From: Gnetum montanum
Lineage: Eukaryota; Streptophyta; Gnetopsida; Gnetales; Gnetaceae
Assembly: GCA_015680685.1 (NCBI GenBank)
Contig: MNCI01035621.1
Location: 537,025-601,024, forward strand
Reading direction: 5' to 3'
DNA: 64,000 bases
In this document: positions 22,783 through 35,100 of the stretch, piece by piece
Layout of the letters: each line of letters starts with the position of its first letter
How positions within the stretch are numbered: the stretch's first letter is position 1
Position numbers and translations under genes: made by a program
Notes under the pieces: model-generated
Databases searched by the model: none
Seen by the model: only the letters and a program-made list of their open reading frames with translations
Told to the model about the DNA's origin: nothing

Positions 22783-23905
22783 TGTAACAACTTGTATGTT
22801 TGGAATCCTTAGTACATATGATTTTTGTAGATATTGTGATGCTTATGCTTTTACATTTTTATTCCTATATAGTTAGGTATATTTTATGCATTATAATGAT
22901 GATGTTGATTTGGGTTTTCTACATGCTTGATTAATATTATGTAATTATTAGTATTTAATTATACATATATTTTATTTTATTAACATCTAGCAGGTATGTA
23001 CTAATCTTGTTGTTGAGTGTGGTAGGATCTCATGAGATTTCTTTGGAAGCATGACATGACATGTGATTGGTGGTTTCTCTAATTATTAATATTAATTTTT
23101 CCTAGAGTGCATGGTATGAGCTATAGAATATGTGGTTTTTGCTTCTTATATGTTGATATATATGTTATGAATATTTTTTATATGTATTTATTTTAGATTT
23201 TTCTTACTTATCTATGATAAGTTTTGGATGATGTTTTTAGCATTGTCAATTTTATGATATTTTTCCCCTTTAATAGTTTTGGCATATGTGGGAGTTACAT
23301 GAGTGGAAGAGAAAGTTATGTTTGAGATTTTGGTATTATTCTTTTACTTTGATGTTGGATTAGACAATTGGTATTTTCTTCCATTCCATGGTTTCTTGGG
23401 GAATCTCCATTAAAACATTCATGAATCATTCTTTTCACATACTATGACGATTCAAAAAAAGATGTTATGGAAGATTGAAGCTGTGGAGGTGCTATTGGAT
23501 TATAGATCAATTTATAGATTACATATATATTTCTAGTTTGCTTTCCTCTCTTGTAGTTTTTCATCATTCAGATTCAAAGGAGAGTTATCTTGGCTTGTTT
23601 CCCATTTATGGTTATAAGGTTTATGTGAAAATTTGGGCTATGGACATTATTTTTTTGGTATGATTTTGATGCTATTTGTGGGATGAAAGATTTTCTTTTG
23701 CAATGGATAGATTGTTATTTTGATGGATTTTTGTATGCACAATTAATGAAATTATTTTGTTATTTTCCATTGATTTTAGGTGTGGGTATTGTAAGAATCA
23801 TTTTAATAATTTTTATTCGATTATGTTTTACTATTCATGCACTTGGTTGACTGGAATTGATTGATAGAAATATGATAAATTCTTATGTGGATATGATCTT
23901 CGATT

Positions 23906-23907
<2 letters not shown>

Positions 23908-23970
<63 letters not shown>

Positions 23971-23971
23971 T

Positions 23972-24013
<42 letters not shown>
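23908..24013 (+). repeat. (GA)n microsatellite inside LTR-B
   Basis: About 106 bases of GA repeats with three or four single-base interruptions. The same LTR position holds only ggagagaaagagac in LTR-A (near 6582) and ggagagagaggaagag in LTR-C (near 33270), so the array grew in this copy. Confidence 0.95.
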
Positions 24014-24415
24014 AAATATTTGGTTTGAATTTCCATAATGATTAGTTTTAAGTTTTAGAAATTTTATTGCTTTTATTTTGATATTCTGTCAAATCCATTT
24101 CCCTTGTTATGATCTTGTCCTATCTTTGTGATGGTTTTCATTTTTCATATTTTTTTGGTCTGAATTAATTTTTCTCTTGTATATATGTAATTTTGGTTGT
24201 TTGTATATTCCAATTGAGATTCCAACCTTTTGCATTGAAAATTAAATTACTCATTCAATCTTGTGATTTTCCTTATTTGTTGTAGGTTCTTGTTCTTGAG
24301 TTGTTGAAATCTTAGTTGTTGTTTTCCTATCATTCTCATCTTTTCAGAGCTTTCCCTACTAGTTTGTAGTCTTTCATTATCATTTGAAATATCCTAGACC
24401 TCTACTAGATGTTCC

Positions 24416-24640
24416 TTTCATAAACTAGTCACTCAGGAAAGATGTCTCAACTTAGATCTAGACGTATCCATTTCAGGCAAGATGTCTTACTTGAGATGTC
24501 ACAACATCTCAACTAAGACTTCTCATCGAAGATGTTACAAAATATTTTTGATGATCTCTCAATAGATATGTCATGACATCTCATCTAAGAGATTTTAAAT
24601 TTTTTCAAGATGTCTTTTGATTTTTAAGACATCTTCCTTG
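24416..24640 (+). repeat. GATGTC-rich block of LTR-B
   Basis: Counterpart of 6955-7345, shorter and more diverged: gcaagatgtcttacttgagatgtcacaacatctc and atgtcatgacatctcatctaag are readable. The perfect 36-base inverted units of LTR-A are not kept here. Confidence 0.7.
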
Positions 24641-25508
24641 CAAGTCTAGTTCTACCATAAACTTGGATTTTGTGAAGTTTGATCCTCCAATTTGGCCTGT
24701 AAATAGAATTTTTTGAGTTCTATAATTTAAAATCCCTATCAAATCTTCTATATTTTTTGTATTAACATTGATCTTTCTTGTGAATAAATCTTCTTAAATC
24801 ATGCATTTTCTGAATCCCTTATGATATTCATCTCATCTCATTTAATCACTCAAAACTTTGTTGTAATCACATTCCTATGACATACTTCCATTGATTTATT
24901 TTATTAGGGTCTCAAGTTCTTTATGTCATCTTTGATCAAATGGAATCTTATTGATATGATTATTGACCCTTATGAGATAACTGGCTATTGGTAATTTTGG
25001 TCCTTCCCATGTCATTATATAATCAATATTTTGTCATCTTTATTATGTTCCTCCCTTGTAAATTTTATTGATATTTTAAGATATTGTTAAGATCTTTTAG
25101 ACATTGAATTTAATTCTCTATGTTGTTAGGATTTTGATATGTTGGGTTTAAATGATGGTGATAAGTGGTCTTGTGGAGTAGTATCCTTTTGAGAGTGTCT
25201 TGGATCATCAAGTCTCTAGATGGAATTAGAGCTATTATTTTATTGTTACTCTGCATTGTTAGTTTGGATTCCATGTTTGTGTGTGGGATGATGGAGCTAG
25301 CATTGAGTTTATATGGCTGGATGAATGTGGGTTCCCTGGAGATGATTTTTCTATTGATCCCCAGTAGGATACATTAGTATGGCTTTTGAGGTAGGCCTAA
25401 TCCTATGCTAAAGGATGATTCCATGGCTCAGTGTTTCTTTTTGGTTTGTGCCTTTATAATGTTAGAGGTGATTTCCTAGGTGATTCCTCTAATGTTGACC
25501 TTTTGATA

Positions 25509-26768
25509 TGTCAAAGCATTAAGGAAAATGAAGAACAAGAATGTTTGTGTGATTTTTGTGATTATAGGACAAAGTCATTGGAGACACAAGAAGACGATGA
25601 CATGACATCTACAAAGTAATGTCAAAATGGAGATCTCAAAGAACAAGATGAAGCCTACATTAATGAAAAGGAATTAACTAGTTTAGATAAAAGGATAACT
25701 CAAAGGAGAAGGACATCTACAATGTCTCAAGAATTCAAAGATCTTGGACAAGGAATAAGGGCTTTAAAGCTCATTCCAAAGTCTAAAAGAAAGCCTTAGC
25801 ATTGAAGAATTATTTTTAGTGAAGATGTCTTGTAGAAAGAGAAGATGTTTACTATCAAGTGAGGATATCTCCAAGAAATAGCAAATGTCATCTATCAAGT
25901 GAAGATATCTCCAAGAAACAACACATGTCTTGGCCGAATTGAAGGTAACATGGGAGAAGACATCTTTGAAAAATAGTAGACAACTTTTTAGAGAGAAAGA
26001 TATCTTTCATAAGAAGAAGAAAACTTTCTAGAATGAAGCTTTGATGTAGAAAGATGTCTCAATAAAGAAGAAGAATTCTCTAATTACTATTAGATAACTA
26101 TTTCATGAATTTTGAGGTGATTTTGGAAACATACTGGCTATAAGAAGATTTCATTCTCATTGTGAAATGTGGAAGAAAATTGTACTATCAATTTTAATAA
26201 TCAAGCAATAATTGTAATCATTATTATTCCTCAATGTACTATATTTTGTCTATTGTAATTGGTCAAAGTGAGTTGTATCTCAAAGTACAAGGATCAACAA
26301 ACTTAGTTACATTCTTTCCTTGTGATTATTATTCTCTTTTGTTATCTTGTGGGGTTGATTTGCTTCTTGTGGGAAGGCATCTTGTTTGAGCTTGTCGAGA
26401 TCTTGGGAGATTAAATGTTTGTGTAACACCACAACACTCTAGAGCAGAGATCAATTTTTAAAGGTTATGGGATCCTAGAAACCACATTCAAAGCTTGTCA
26501 AGACTTGTAGGGTTGAGTTGATTCATAGCATCGAATCACTTTGGAGTGGAGCTTACAGCTTGCATAGGGTGTGGTACCCTTCAAGTGAAAATTGAGAGCA
26601 ACAAAGTCCAAAGATGTACTTGTGAAATGCCCTTTGAGTGTGGACTACCCAAGTTGGGAAACCATGTTAAATTTGGTGTGTCTACTTTATCATGAAAAAT
26701 GTTTTTAACTTGGGAAACTTATTTATCCCTCCCCTTCTAAGTTCAATGATCCTCATCTAGAACCAACA
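25509..26768 (+). mobile_element. probable Ty1/copia-type solo LTR inserted in LTR-B
   Basis: LTR-A and LTR-C run uninterrupted across this point (17375-17395 and 34805-34825), whereas LTR-B gains about 1.26 kb beginning TGTCAAAGC and ending CCAACA. No gag or pol is present. The right end, ttatccctccccttctaagttcaatgatcc followed by accaaca, resembles the 3' end of many plant Copia LTRs, and the middle has a run of agatgtct/agatatct words (25590-26060). The flanking pentamers, tgata and tatta, are only loosely alike, so the borders may be off by a few bases. A non-autonomous element is the alternative. Confidence 0.5.
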
Positions 26769-27670
26769 TATTAGGGAAACTTTGGAAGTGATGTTCTAGA
26801 TGATGCTTCATGTTCAAGTTAAGACTAATACTAAATCCATGTGCATGAAAATTTGATATTTGGTTTAGTTACTAGTTGGTTTTCACATTTGGAAGGTACA
26901 CATGAAAACATGATACACATTTAACATAGAGTGTTGTATGTGCTAGTCTACTTGTTTGTGGTGATGGTTAGAGTGGGCTAATCTTGGTTTTGACACTATA
27001 TGATAAATGAATGTTCTATTTATGCATTTGTATATTTGTTTCAATGTTTGGTTGTTCATTTGTGCACTTGTTGAGATAACATATTTTGTAGGCTAGTTAT
27101 ACTCCTAATTCCAATGAGATTTACCCATTTGATGATTGGAGTTGTTGCCAAGGTTTCTTACTTAGTATTATACTAATAATCCATTTTATTTTTAGGTTAA
27201 AAAATTGGAAGGAGATGGATGCTATTAGAGGATTGGTTAGGATGATTTTTGCTTCATGATATTATGTTTCAATTTAGAGCTTGGCTATTATATTTTTTCT
27301 TCTACACCATTATATTAGAAATTAAATTATCTTTTCCAATTTGTGGATTTATTGATCATGTATGGTATAGACCTGTGAATTTATTTTAATTATACATATT
27401 ATGGGATTCCATTTTGCAATTTATGTTATCCTATTTTGTATTTTAGCATATTTATATTTATGTGATTTTTATATTCATGTATTTATTTCCTCCACTATTA
27501 GTTTTTCCTTCTTTTCTCTTTGGGGTTATTGCTTCATGCTAAGTTATTTTGTTCCTTTTGTTGCATAGTTCATTCATTCTCATCTCTTGCTATGATTAAT
27601 CATTTTATTAGGAGTTCTACCCAATGTAATGCTATCTAGCCTAAGGCTTAAGAAGAAAGGTGTTACCAGC

Positions 27671-27682
27671 TAGTACTAGAGC
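27671..27682 (+). other. primer-binding site of internal B, initiator Met type, decayed
   Basis: TAGTACTAGAGC, followed by ATAT, lies three bases after the LTR-B end. It keeps nine of twelve bases of TGGTATCAGAGC, the tRNA-Met site used by chromoviruses. Confidence 0.55.
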
Positions 27683-27726
27683 ATATATCTTTAATGATTT
27701 CCTCTTTTGTGTTGCTATATCTAGTA

Positions 27727-28640
27727 ATGTTAGGTTTTAGAGGTGGACATGGTCATGCTAGAAGGGTAGTTTTTAGGCCTAGAAACCTAACATTGATATC
27801 TAATTTTATTCTCAATCAAATAGAGGAGATGCTACTAGATTTGTAAGATAAATGTATTCCTTGGGTTTCTATAATAAGATCATCCAAGTATATATCAACC
27901 ACTATCTATTTTAGTTTCTTTATTAGTGTATAAAGAAGAACTCTAGTTTGTCATCAACATAAGATTCTTTAGGAAGTCGTGGTAGTGAGAAATGACCAGT
28001 GGAGATAGATTTTATAAAACAATTTCATAAGATGGAACCCTATACATTTCAAGGTAAGAAGAACCCTACCATTTCCATTGAATATCTAGAGGAGATCCTT
28101 AATCATCAAGTTGATTGGTTGTATCCTTGCACAACAAACTCATTTGGCAACTCGCAAATTTTGTGGGGCCACTAGACATCAATGTACTATCCACGAGAAG
28201 GCTCATCATTGGAAATAGTATGATGTTTATTGAAGTGATTTCCTCAACACTTTTAATTCTCAATACATTCCTTCAAAATTCTTAGAGACGAAGGCCAACG
28301 AGTTCTACTATCTCTACTGACACAATTTGACTATGATAGAGTATGATTGTAAGTTTTTAGAATTTATAATATATGTGTCTCACATAGATTCAGATGAGTA
28401 ATATAGAACCAACTATTTTTTTTTGATCTTTGTGTGTTCATTAAGAACTATTTACTTTCTCTACATCCTTAGACATATGAGGATGCTTGACTCCATGCAT
28501 TGGACTTTGAGCATAGTTAGTTGGTTGAGGTCAAATGGCAAGATCATTCTTAGAAGAAGGATCAAACCTCTTCTAGGAAGTTTGGTGGCTCTAGGTGAAC
28601 ATGAAGATTTAGCTTAGATAAACAATAGTAGTAATAGCCA
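27727..28640 (+). pseudogene. gag: gag of Tekay-like internal B, broken
   Basis: Starts MLGFRGGHGHARR, matching the basic start of internal A. Recognisable pieces are EKAHHWK, YDVYXSDFLN, YIPSKFLETKANEFYYLY, YDCKFLEF and SHIDSDE, then a shift to another frame around 28423. A degenerate zinc knuckle (RNFGHVRKDYSN) follows near 28705. The order and spacing equal internal A, so the two internals are true duplicates. Confidence 0.65.
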
Positions 28641-28919
28641 AGACCTTAGTAGCAGTTTATAGTTGGTGGGATCAGTTATGAACCCATTACTTGCTTTTCT
28701 TATAGAAATTTTGGACATGTTCGCAAGGACTATTCCAACTACCATAACTATAATTAGTTGGGCCATAATATTTTCAACTATTTGAACAGCACTAGCAATG
28801 GAGTTCATCAATAGAGTGTTAAACCTACTAGTAGCTAGGATAGTCCTAGAATGTATGCACATGTGTATGATATGACAAATCAACTAGTTGATGCTCAACA
28901 TAATAATGTGATGGAGGCT

Positions 28920-29240
28920 AGAGGTATGATTTTTGATATACCTTTTTAATTCTTTTTTATTCTAGTACAAGCCATTCTTTTATGGATCCACATGTATTTA
29001 CTCATTTCGATTTGGAGGATCACTATCTTGACTAAGGGCTTGTTCTTAGATCCTTTGGTGATTATGTACTTGTTGTGGGTCAAGTCTATAGGTTCATATC
29101 CTTGGTAATTTAAAATGCCACATGTTTTAGTAATCTTCATGTCATAAATCTAGTGGACTATGATGTTATATTAAGCATGGATTGAGTGTCTCACTATTAG
29201 GATAGCTGAGATTGTTATCATAAGATGCCTTTTTTAGTGA
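28920..29240 (+). pseudogene. protease region of Tekay-like internal B
   Basis: Aligns with 19530-19810 of internal A by shared words: tatggatccacatgtatttactcatttcg beside tgtggatccacatgtagttgcgtttttgg, and the YDVIL-equivalent at 29160-29200. No active-site triad is readable in any frame. Confidence 0.5.
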
Positions 29241-29559
29241 AAAATGATAGTGTTCAGATTATGATGCATACTATACCTTTCAGGATAAAGAGGGATATTG
29301 TTTCTTTGAGATCATTTCCTTGGTTATTAAGGAAAGGTCATTCTTGCTTTTTTGTTTTCATCTATGAGCTCCATTATCATAAGATCTTGAATAGGTTCTT
29401 ATTGTTTGTGAGTTTTCTGATGTCTTTTATTTGGAGTTAACTAGTCTATCTCTAGGGAATAATATTCCATTTGTGATTACTCTCAAACCTGGTATAGAAC
29501 CTATCTCCAATGTCCCACAAAGGTTGTACCATATTAAGTTAGAAAAACTAAAGATTCAA

Positions 29560-30290
29560 ATTTAGGAGCTACTTCACAAGGGCCTAATACATCCAAGTTT
29601 ATCTTCTTAGGGAGCTCCTATTCTCTTTGTAAAGAAGAAGAATGGTAGTATGAGGCTATGCATTGATTACTAACAATTGAACCAAGTGATAGTGAATAAC
29701 TCTGCCATGTATAGATGAATTTGTTTGATTAGTTTAGGAAAGCTCAAGTATTCTCTAAAATTGATCTGAAGTTAGGATACCACTAGGTTTGCATCAAGGA
29801 CAAGGATAACCTCAAGATAGCCTTCAAGGCATGATATGAAGTATTATGAGTTCATAGTATTTCCATTTGGACTCACTAATGCTCCTATAGTATTCATGTA
29901 TATCATGATTCATTGTCTGAAATTATACTTGGACTAGTTTGTTATCATTTTCATCGATGATATTTTGGTGTATTCTTCTTTTGAGGAGTTATGTAAGTAG
30001 CATCTAAGGACCATCCTACAAAAGCTTAGAGAACATTAGTTATTACTCCAACCTTCTAAATGTTCATTTTGTTGCATGATATTCAATTATTGGGATATGT
30101 TGTTTCAAAGGCTAGTATCACATTGGACCATGCTAAAATATCAGTTATTCAAGATTGGATTGTTTTCAAGGATGTTAATGAAGTTTGTAGTTTTCTTAGA
30201 TTGGAAAGTTATTATAGATGGTTTATTAAGAACTTCTTCTAGATCACTTTACCCCTCACAAAGTTTTTGTAGAAGGATGTTAGTTTCTTT
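29560..30290 (+). pseudogene. reverse transcriptase of Tekay-like internal B
   Basis: KKKNGSMRLCIDYXQLNQV near 29631, a degraded palm, then YYEFIVFPFGLTNAPIVF near 29845 and FIDDILVYSSFEELCK at about 29950-29998, so the YXDD-type metal pair is kept. The thumb reads SFLRLESYYRWFIKNFF at 30190-30242. Compared with internal A the catalytic box is better preserved, but frameshifts near 29700 and 29830 break the product. Confidence 0.75.
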
Positions 30291-30299
30291 TGAAACCTA

Positions 30300-30850
30300 T
30301 TTTATTAGGTTGCCTTTGACAAACTTAAGGATAGAATGATATCAACTCCTATTTTGATCTCTCCTATTCTAATTAATTTGACATTTGTACTAATGTTTCA
30401 AGAGAAGGGTATGAATGTGTCCTTATCTAAAAGGGCAAAGTGGTAGCCCATGTCTTGTGATAGCTTAAGTCTTATGAGATGTATTACCCTACTCATGAGC
30501 TAGAGTTGGGAGGGGTGGTGTTCACCTTCAAGGTTTGGCATCACTACTTGTTTAATGAATAGTTGATGATTTGGATAGATCATAAGATATTATATTATTT
30601 GATGAGTCTCGTGCACTTGAAACTATGCCAAAGGAGGTGGATTGAAATTTTGGCCAGTTTATAATTTACCATCTAGTATTGAATGGACAAAGGTAATGTT
30701 GTTGCATATGCCTTGAGCCATATGATTGGTAAAATTAATAGTTTAGTAATTTAGTTATATGTGATAAGAAACATTTGAGTAGCACAACAACAAGATTCTT
30801 GGTGTAAGAAACTTAAGCATTTTGGTAATTCTACCATGGTAGTTGGTACA
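30300..30850 (+). pseudogene. RNase H and connection, internal B
   Basis: Placed by synteny. FDICTNVSREGYECVLI-like reading near 30370-30430, HELELGGVVFTFKVWHHYLFNE near 30490-30560 with the Glu-containing block intact, and IDHKILYYLMS at 30575-30605 for the TDHKSL motif. TDAS reads TNVS, so the first carboxylate is lost. Confidence 0.6.
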
Positions 30851-30879
30851 TTTGGATTACTGCATCACAAGTATTAGAT

Positions 30880-31970
30880 ATGTGTTCCTAATTTCTTATA
30901 GTTACATCTACTAGATGAAGCTCATCTTAGTAGACTTCAAATGCATTTGAAAAATGATAAGATGTATTAGATGCTAAATAGGTTGTATTGGTGGCCAATC
31001 ATGAAAAAGTAGGCTGGGTAATTTGTAGCTAACTATTTGACTTGTCAACAAATTAAAGTTTAACACCATTGACTAGGTGGCTATATATACCCTCATACTA
31101 TTATAGAGTAGAAGTAGTAGGTAATCGATATGAATTTCATTACTAGTTTACCTTGTGCTAGGGGTAAAAAAGATGCTATCCTTATTAATATGGACTTATT
31201 GACCAAGGTAGCTCATTTTATGTAGAGGATGTTACATAGTTATTCATCTCTAAGATCATATGATTGCATAGCATTCCTACAAATATTATCTTAGATCATG
31301 ATGTCAAATTTACTTTCTAGTTTTGGTGTGCAATCATGAACAACTTGGAAACTAAGTTGAATATGAGTTTAGCCTATTATCCACAGATTAATGATCAAGT
31401 TGAGATAGTCAACAAAGTATTGAAGAACAAGCATTAGTCTTTCACCTTGATGTTCTTAGATGGTTGGGATAGTCTATTACCATTGGCAAAGTTTTCTCAT
31501 AACAAAGGCTATCATGTTAGTCTTAAAATAGCACAATACAAAGTCCTATATCAAAGATCCTGCAAGACATCCTTTATGCTAGGATATAATTAAGGATAGA
31601 TAGTGTATCAATTCATATGTTGTTTTGAGGATGATAAAGCATATTAAAAAGTTTTTTAAGTAGTCGAAGATATTTTAGGATCATTAAGAGAGCTACATAA
31701 ATCATAGGAGGAGACTACTTGAGTTTTTAGTTGATGACAAGGTGTTTATTGATGCCTCTTCACTAAAAATATTGATCTATTTTAGTCAAAAAGGTAAACT
31801 TGCATCTTGTTACATTGGTCCATTCGAGATTCTTTAGCGCATACGAGAGGTTTCCTATTGCCTTGGTTTGCTTCCACAACTTTCAAGTATGCATGATGTG
31901 TTTCATATCTCCATGCTATAGAAGTATCTATGTGATGATAGTCATGTTATTGATTATTCTAAGGTGTAGC
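30880..31970 (+). pseudogene. integrase of Tekay-like internal B
   Basis: Readable motifs: LLDEAHLSRLQMHLKNDKMY near 30910, the LTCQQIKV-type CX2C site (one Cys kept) near 31040, VIDMNFITSLPCARGKKDAILI near 31123-31180 (Asp of MDF replaced by Asn), LDHDVKFTF near 31293 for the second Asp, and the QINDQVEIVNKVLKN block near 31390, which retains a Glu. TAG and TGA codons interrupt each block. Confidence 0.68.
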
Positions 31971-31984
31971 TTTAGGCTAATTTC

Positions 31985-32159
31985 TCACATATGGAGCATC
32001 TTGTTAGGATCTTGGATCAAATGAAATGTTAATTACATAGTAAGATAGATCCCATGATAAAGATTTTATGGAATTGACATGGTTCATAAAAGGCTACATG
32101 GAATCTTGAGTCGAATTTATGCTCTTTTCATATTGAAATATTCCAGGAGGAAGATTCTT
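31985..32159 (+). pseudogene. integrase chromodomain remnant, internal B
   Basis: EHLVRILDQMKC, then LHSKIDPMIKILWN and KATWNLESNLCSFHIEIFQEEDS, separated by single stops. The IL(D/N)..., VKI.W and ATW.LE pattern is the chromodomain signature of chromovirus integrase tails, which binds methylated histone H3 in characterised members. It ends 13 bases before the LTR, as usual in the Tekay lineage. Confidence 0.7.
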
Positions 32160-32172
32160 AAGGGGAAGAAGA
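32160..32172 (+). other. polypurine tract before LTR-C
   Basis: aaggggaagaaga immediately before TGTAACAACTT, matching 22770-22782. Confidence 0.6.
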
Positions 32173-35100
32173 TGTAACAACTTTATATTTTTGACATCTT
32201 TAGTACATATGATTTTGTAGAGATTTCGATGCTTACAATTGTATGTTCTATATACTTGTCTAGTATAGTATATTTTATGTATTATGATGTTGATGTTGAT
32301 GATGAAATTTGCATCAGCTAGATCATTGGTTAATATTATGTAATTATTATTATTTAATTACATGTATATTTTCTTTTATTACCATTTAGGAAATGTGCAC
32401 TAATCTTGTTGTTGAGTGTGATAGGATCTCATTAATTTTTCCTAGAGTGCATGGCATGAGCTAGAGAATATGTGGTTGATATTTCATAATATGTTGATAT
32501 GTATGCTATGTATATTTTTTATATGTATTTATTTTATATTTATCTTGCTCATGTATATTGAGATGATCTGGATGATGTTTTTGACATTTTGGATTTTATG
32601 TTATTTTTTCCCTTTAATGATTTTGACATGTATGGGACTTATGTGAGTAGGAGAGGAAGTTATGTTTAAGATGGAAAAGATTATTTTGGTATTATTCTAT
32701 TACTTCGGTGTTTGTTTGGAAAATTGTTATTTTCTCTCGTTTCATGAATTTTGGATAATCTTCATTAAAAATTCTATGAATCATTCTCTTCGTACACTTT
32801 GACAATTCAAAAAAGGGTGTTGTGCAATATTGAAGCTATGGATATGCTAGTGAGTTACAAATTGATTATGTAGATTACTTGCATCTTTGCAATTTTCTTT
32901 TCTCTCTTGTAATTTTTTATCATCTTGATTCAAAGTTAAGTTATATTGGCTTCTTTCCCATTTATGGTTACAAATTTTTATGCTCATTCATGGGATGGGT
33001 ATTGTTTATTTTTACCATATGATTCTGATGTTATTTTTGAGATGATAGGTTTTCTTTTGTAATGGAAAAAATGTTGTTTGGATGGATTTGTGTGTGCATA
33101 ATTGATGAAATTATTTTGTTGTTTTTCTATTGATTTTGGGTGTGGATGTTGTAAGAATCATTTTAATAATTTTTATGGAAATAGATTTCTCCATTCACAA
33201 ACTTAGTTGATTTTAATTGATTGATAGACCCATGATAAATTCTTATGTAAATGTAATTTGGAATTTCTGGAGAGAGAGGAAGAGATGCAGTTTGATTTTT
33301 CATGATGGTTAGTTTAGATTTTTTGGAATTTGGTTTCTATTATTTTGATACTTTGTTACCTAATTATAATCTTATCATTTCTTTGAAATGGCTTCCATTT
33401 GCATATTGTTTTGGTTTGAATTCCTCTTTCTCTTGTATATATGTAATTTTTGTTGTCGATCTATTCCTATTGATATTTCCATCCTTGTTCTTTGGCAATT
33501 AAATTATTGGTTTAGTCCTATGATTTTTCTTGTTTCTTATCAATTCTTGTTCTTGATTTATTAAGATCTTACCTGTTGTTTCCCTATCATTATCATTGTC
33601 CCAGATATTTCTCCACTATTTTCTAGTCTTTCCCTATTGTTCAAGATGTCCAAGACCTTTATCAAACATCCCTTCCACAAACCAATGATTTAGGCAAGAT
33701 GTCTTAACTTAGACCTAGATGTCTCTAATTCAAGTGAGACATCTCACCCAAGACATCTTACCCAAGATGCCATAATATATCACCCAAGACTTCTTACTTA
33801 AGATTTTAGGATATCTCATGTAAGACTTCTCACCTAATATATCATGACATCTCTTTTAAGACCTCTTAGCCAAGTTGTCATGATATCTCTCTTTAGACAT
33901 CTCTAATTTTTTCAAGACATTTTTGGATTTCAAGACATCTTCCTTGCAAGTCCAATTCTACAATAAACTTGGATTTTGTGATGTTTTCTCCTTTGGTTTG
34001 GCTTGTTACTTGGATTTCTTGTGTTCTATACTTCCAGATCATTGTTGAATCTTTTGTATTTGTTGTATTGACATTGATCTTCCTACTATTTTTTATTTTT
34101 GGATTATCTCACTTGGTCAGTTGTGGTCTAAATGAATATTCATCTCACCTCATTTACTTACTCAACATTTTTATAATTACATTCCTATGATATGATTTCA
34201 TTGATTCATTTTATTGGAATTTCAACTTCTATCGTGCTATCTTAGACCATTATTAGTATGAGCGTTAATCTTTATGAGATTTTTGGCTGTTGGTGATTTG
34301 GTCATTTCCATGTCATTATATAATTGATCTTTTGACATCTTAATCATGTTCATCCCTTATGAATATTATTGACATATTGGGGTATTATTGAGATCTTTGT
34401 GATATTGAGTTTGATTCTCTCTATTATTTTACTTTCTATGTATTGGATTTGGATGATGGTGATAAGTGGTCCCATGGAATAAATCCTTATGAGAATATCT
34501 TAGATTATCATGTGTTTGGATGAGACTGAAACTCTTGTTTTATTGTTGCCCTCCACTATTAGTTTGGATGTCATGTTTGGGTGTTGTTTGTTTGTTGGAT
34601 GATTGATCTAGGACCAAGTATGTGTGGCTGATAGGAGATGGACATTCTAGAGATGGTTTAGTTATTGACCCCCACCAAGATTCATCAGTATGTCTTTTCA
34701 TGTAGGCCTCATCCTATGCAAAATGATGATTCCATGGCTCATTGGTTCTATTTGGTTTATGCCTCTAAAACATTGGAGATAATATCCTGGGTAACACCTT
34801 TAGCACTATTATATTTGAGAAACATTGGAAGTGATGTCTTGGATTATGCTTCACATTCTAGTTAAGAATAATAATAAATCAATGCACATGGTAATTTGAT
34901 ATTTCATTTGGTTACATGTTTATTTTTGTATTTAGAAAGTACACATGACAACAAGATACACATTTAACATAGAGTCTACTAGTCTCCTTATTTGAGATGA
35001 TGGTTGAAATGAACTAATCTTGGTTTTGACACTATATGATGAATGGATGTTTGGGCTATACATTTGTGTATTTTTTTGAATATTTTGTTGTTCATTTATG

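Larger units (their letters stand above)
22783..27667 (+). repeat. LTR-B (middle LTR), Tekay-like, with two later additions
   Basis: 4,885 bases from TGTAACAACTT to TGTTACC. It is longer than LTR-C because of a GA microsatellite (23908-24013) and a 1.26-kb insertion (25509-26768). Subtracting them gives about 3.5 kb. It serves as 3' LTR of internal A and 5' LTR of internal B. Immediate flanks are pol and polypurine tract on the left and primer site on the right, with no target duplication. Confidence 0.78.

Noticed and set aside
23821-24036. Minus-strand frame of alternating Leu and Ser
   Set aside because: It is a translation of the GA microsatellite and has no coding value.
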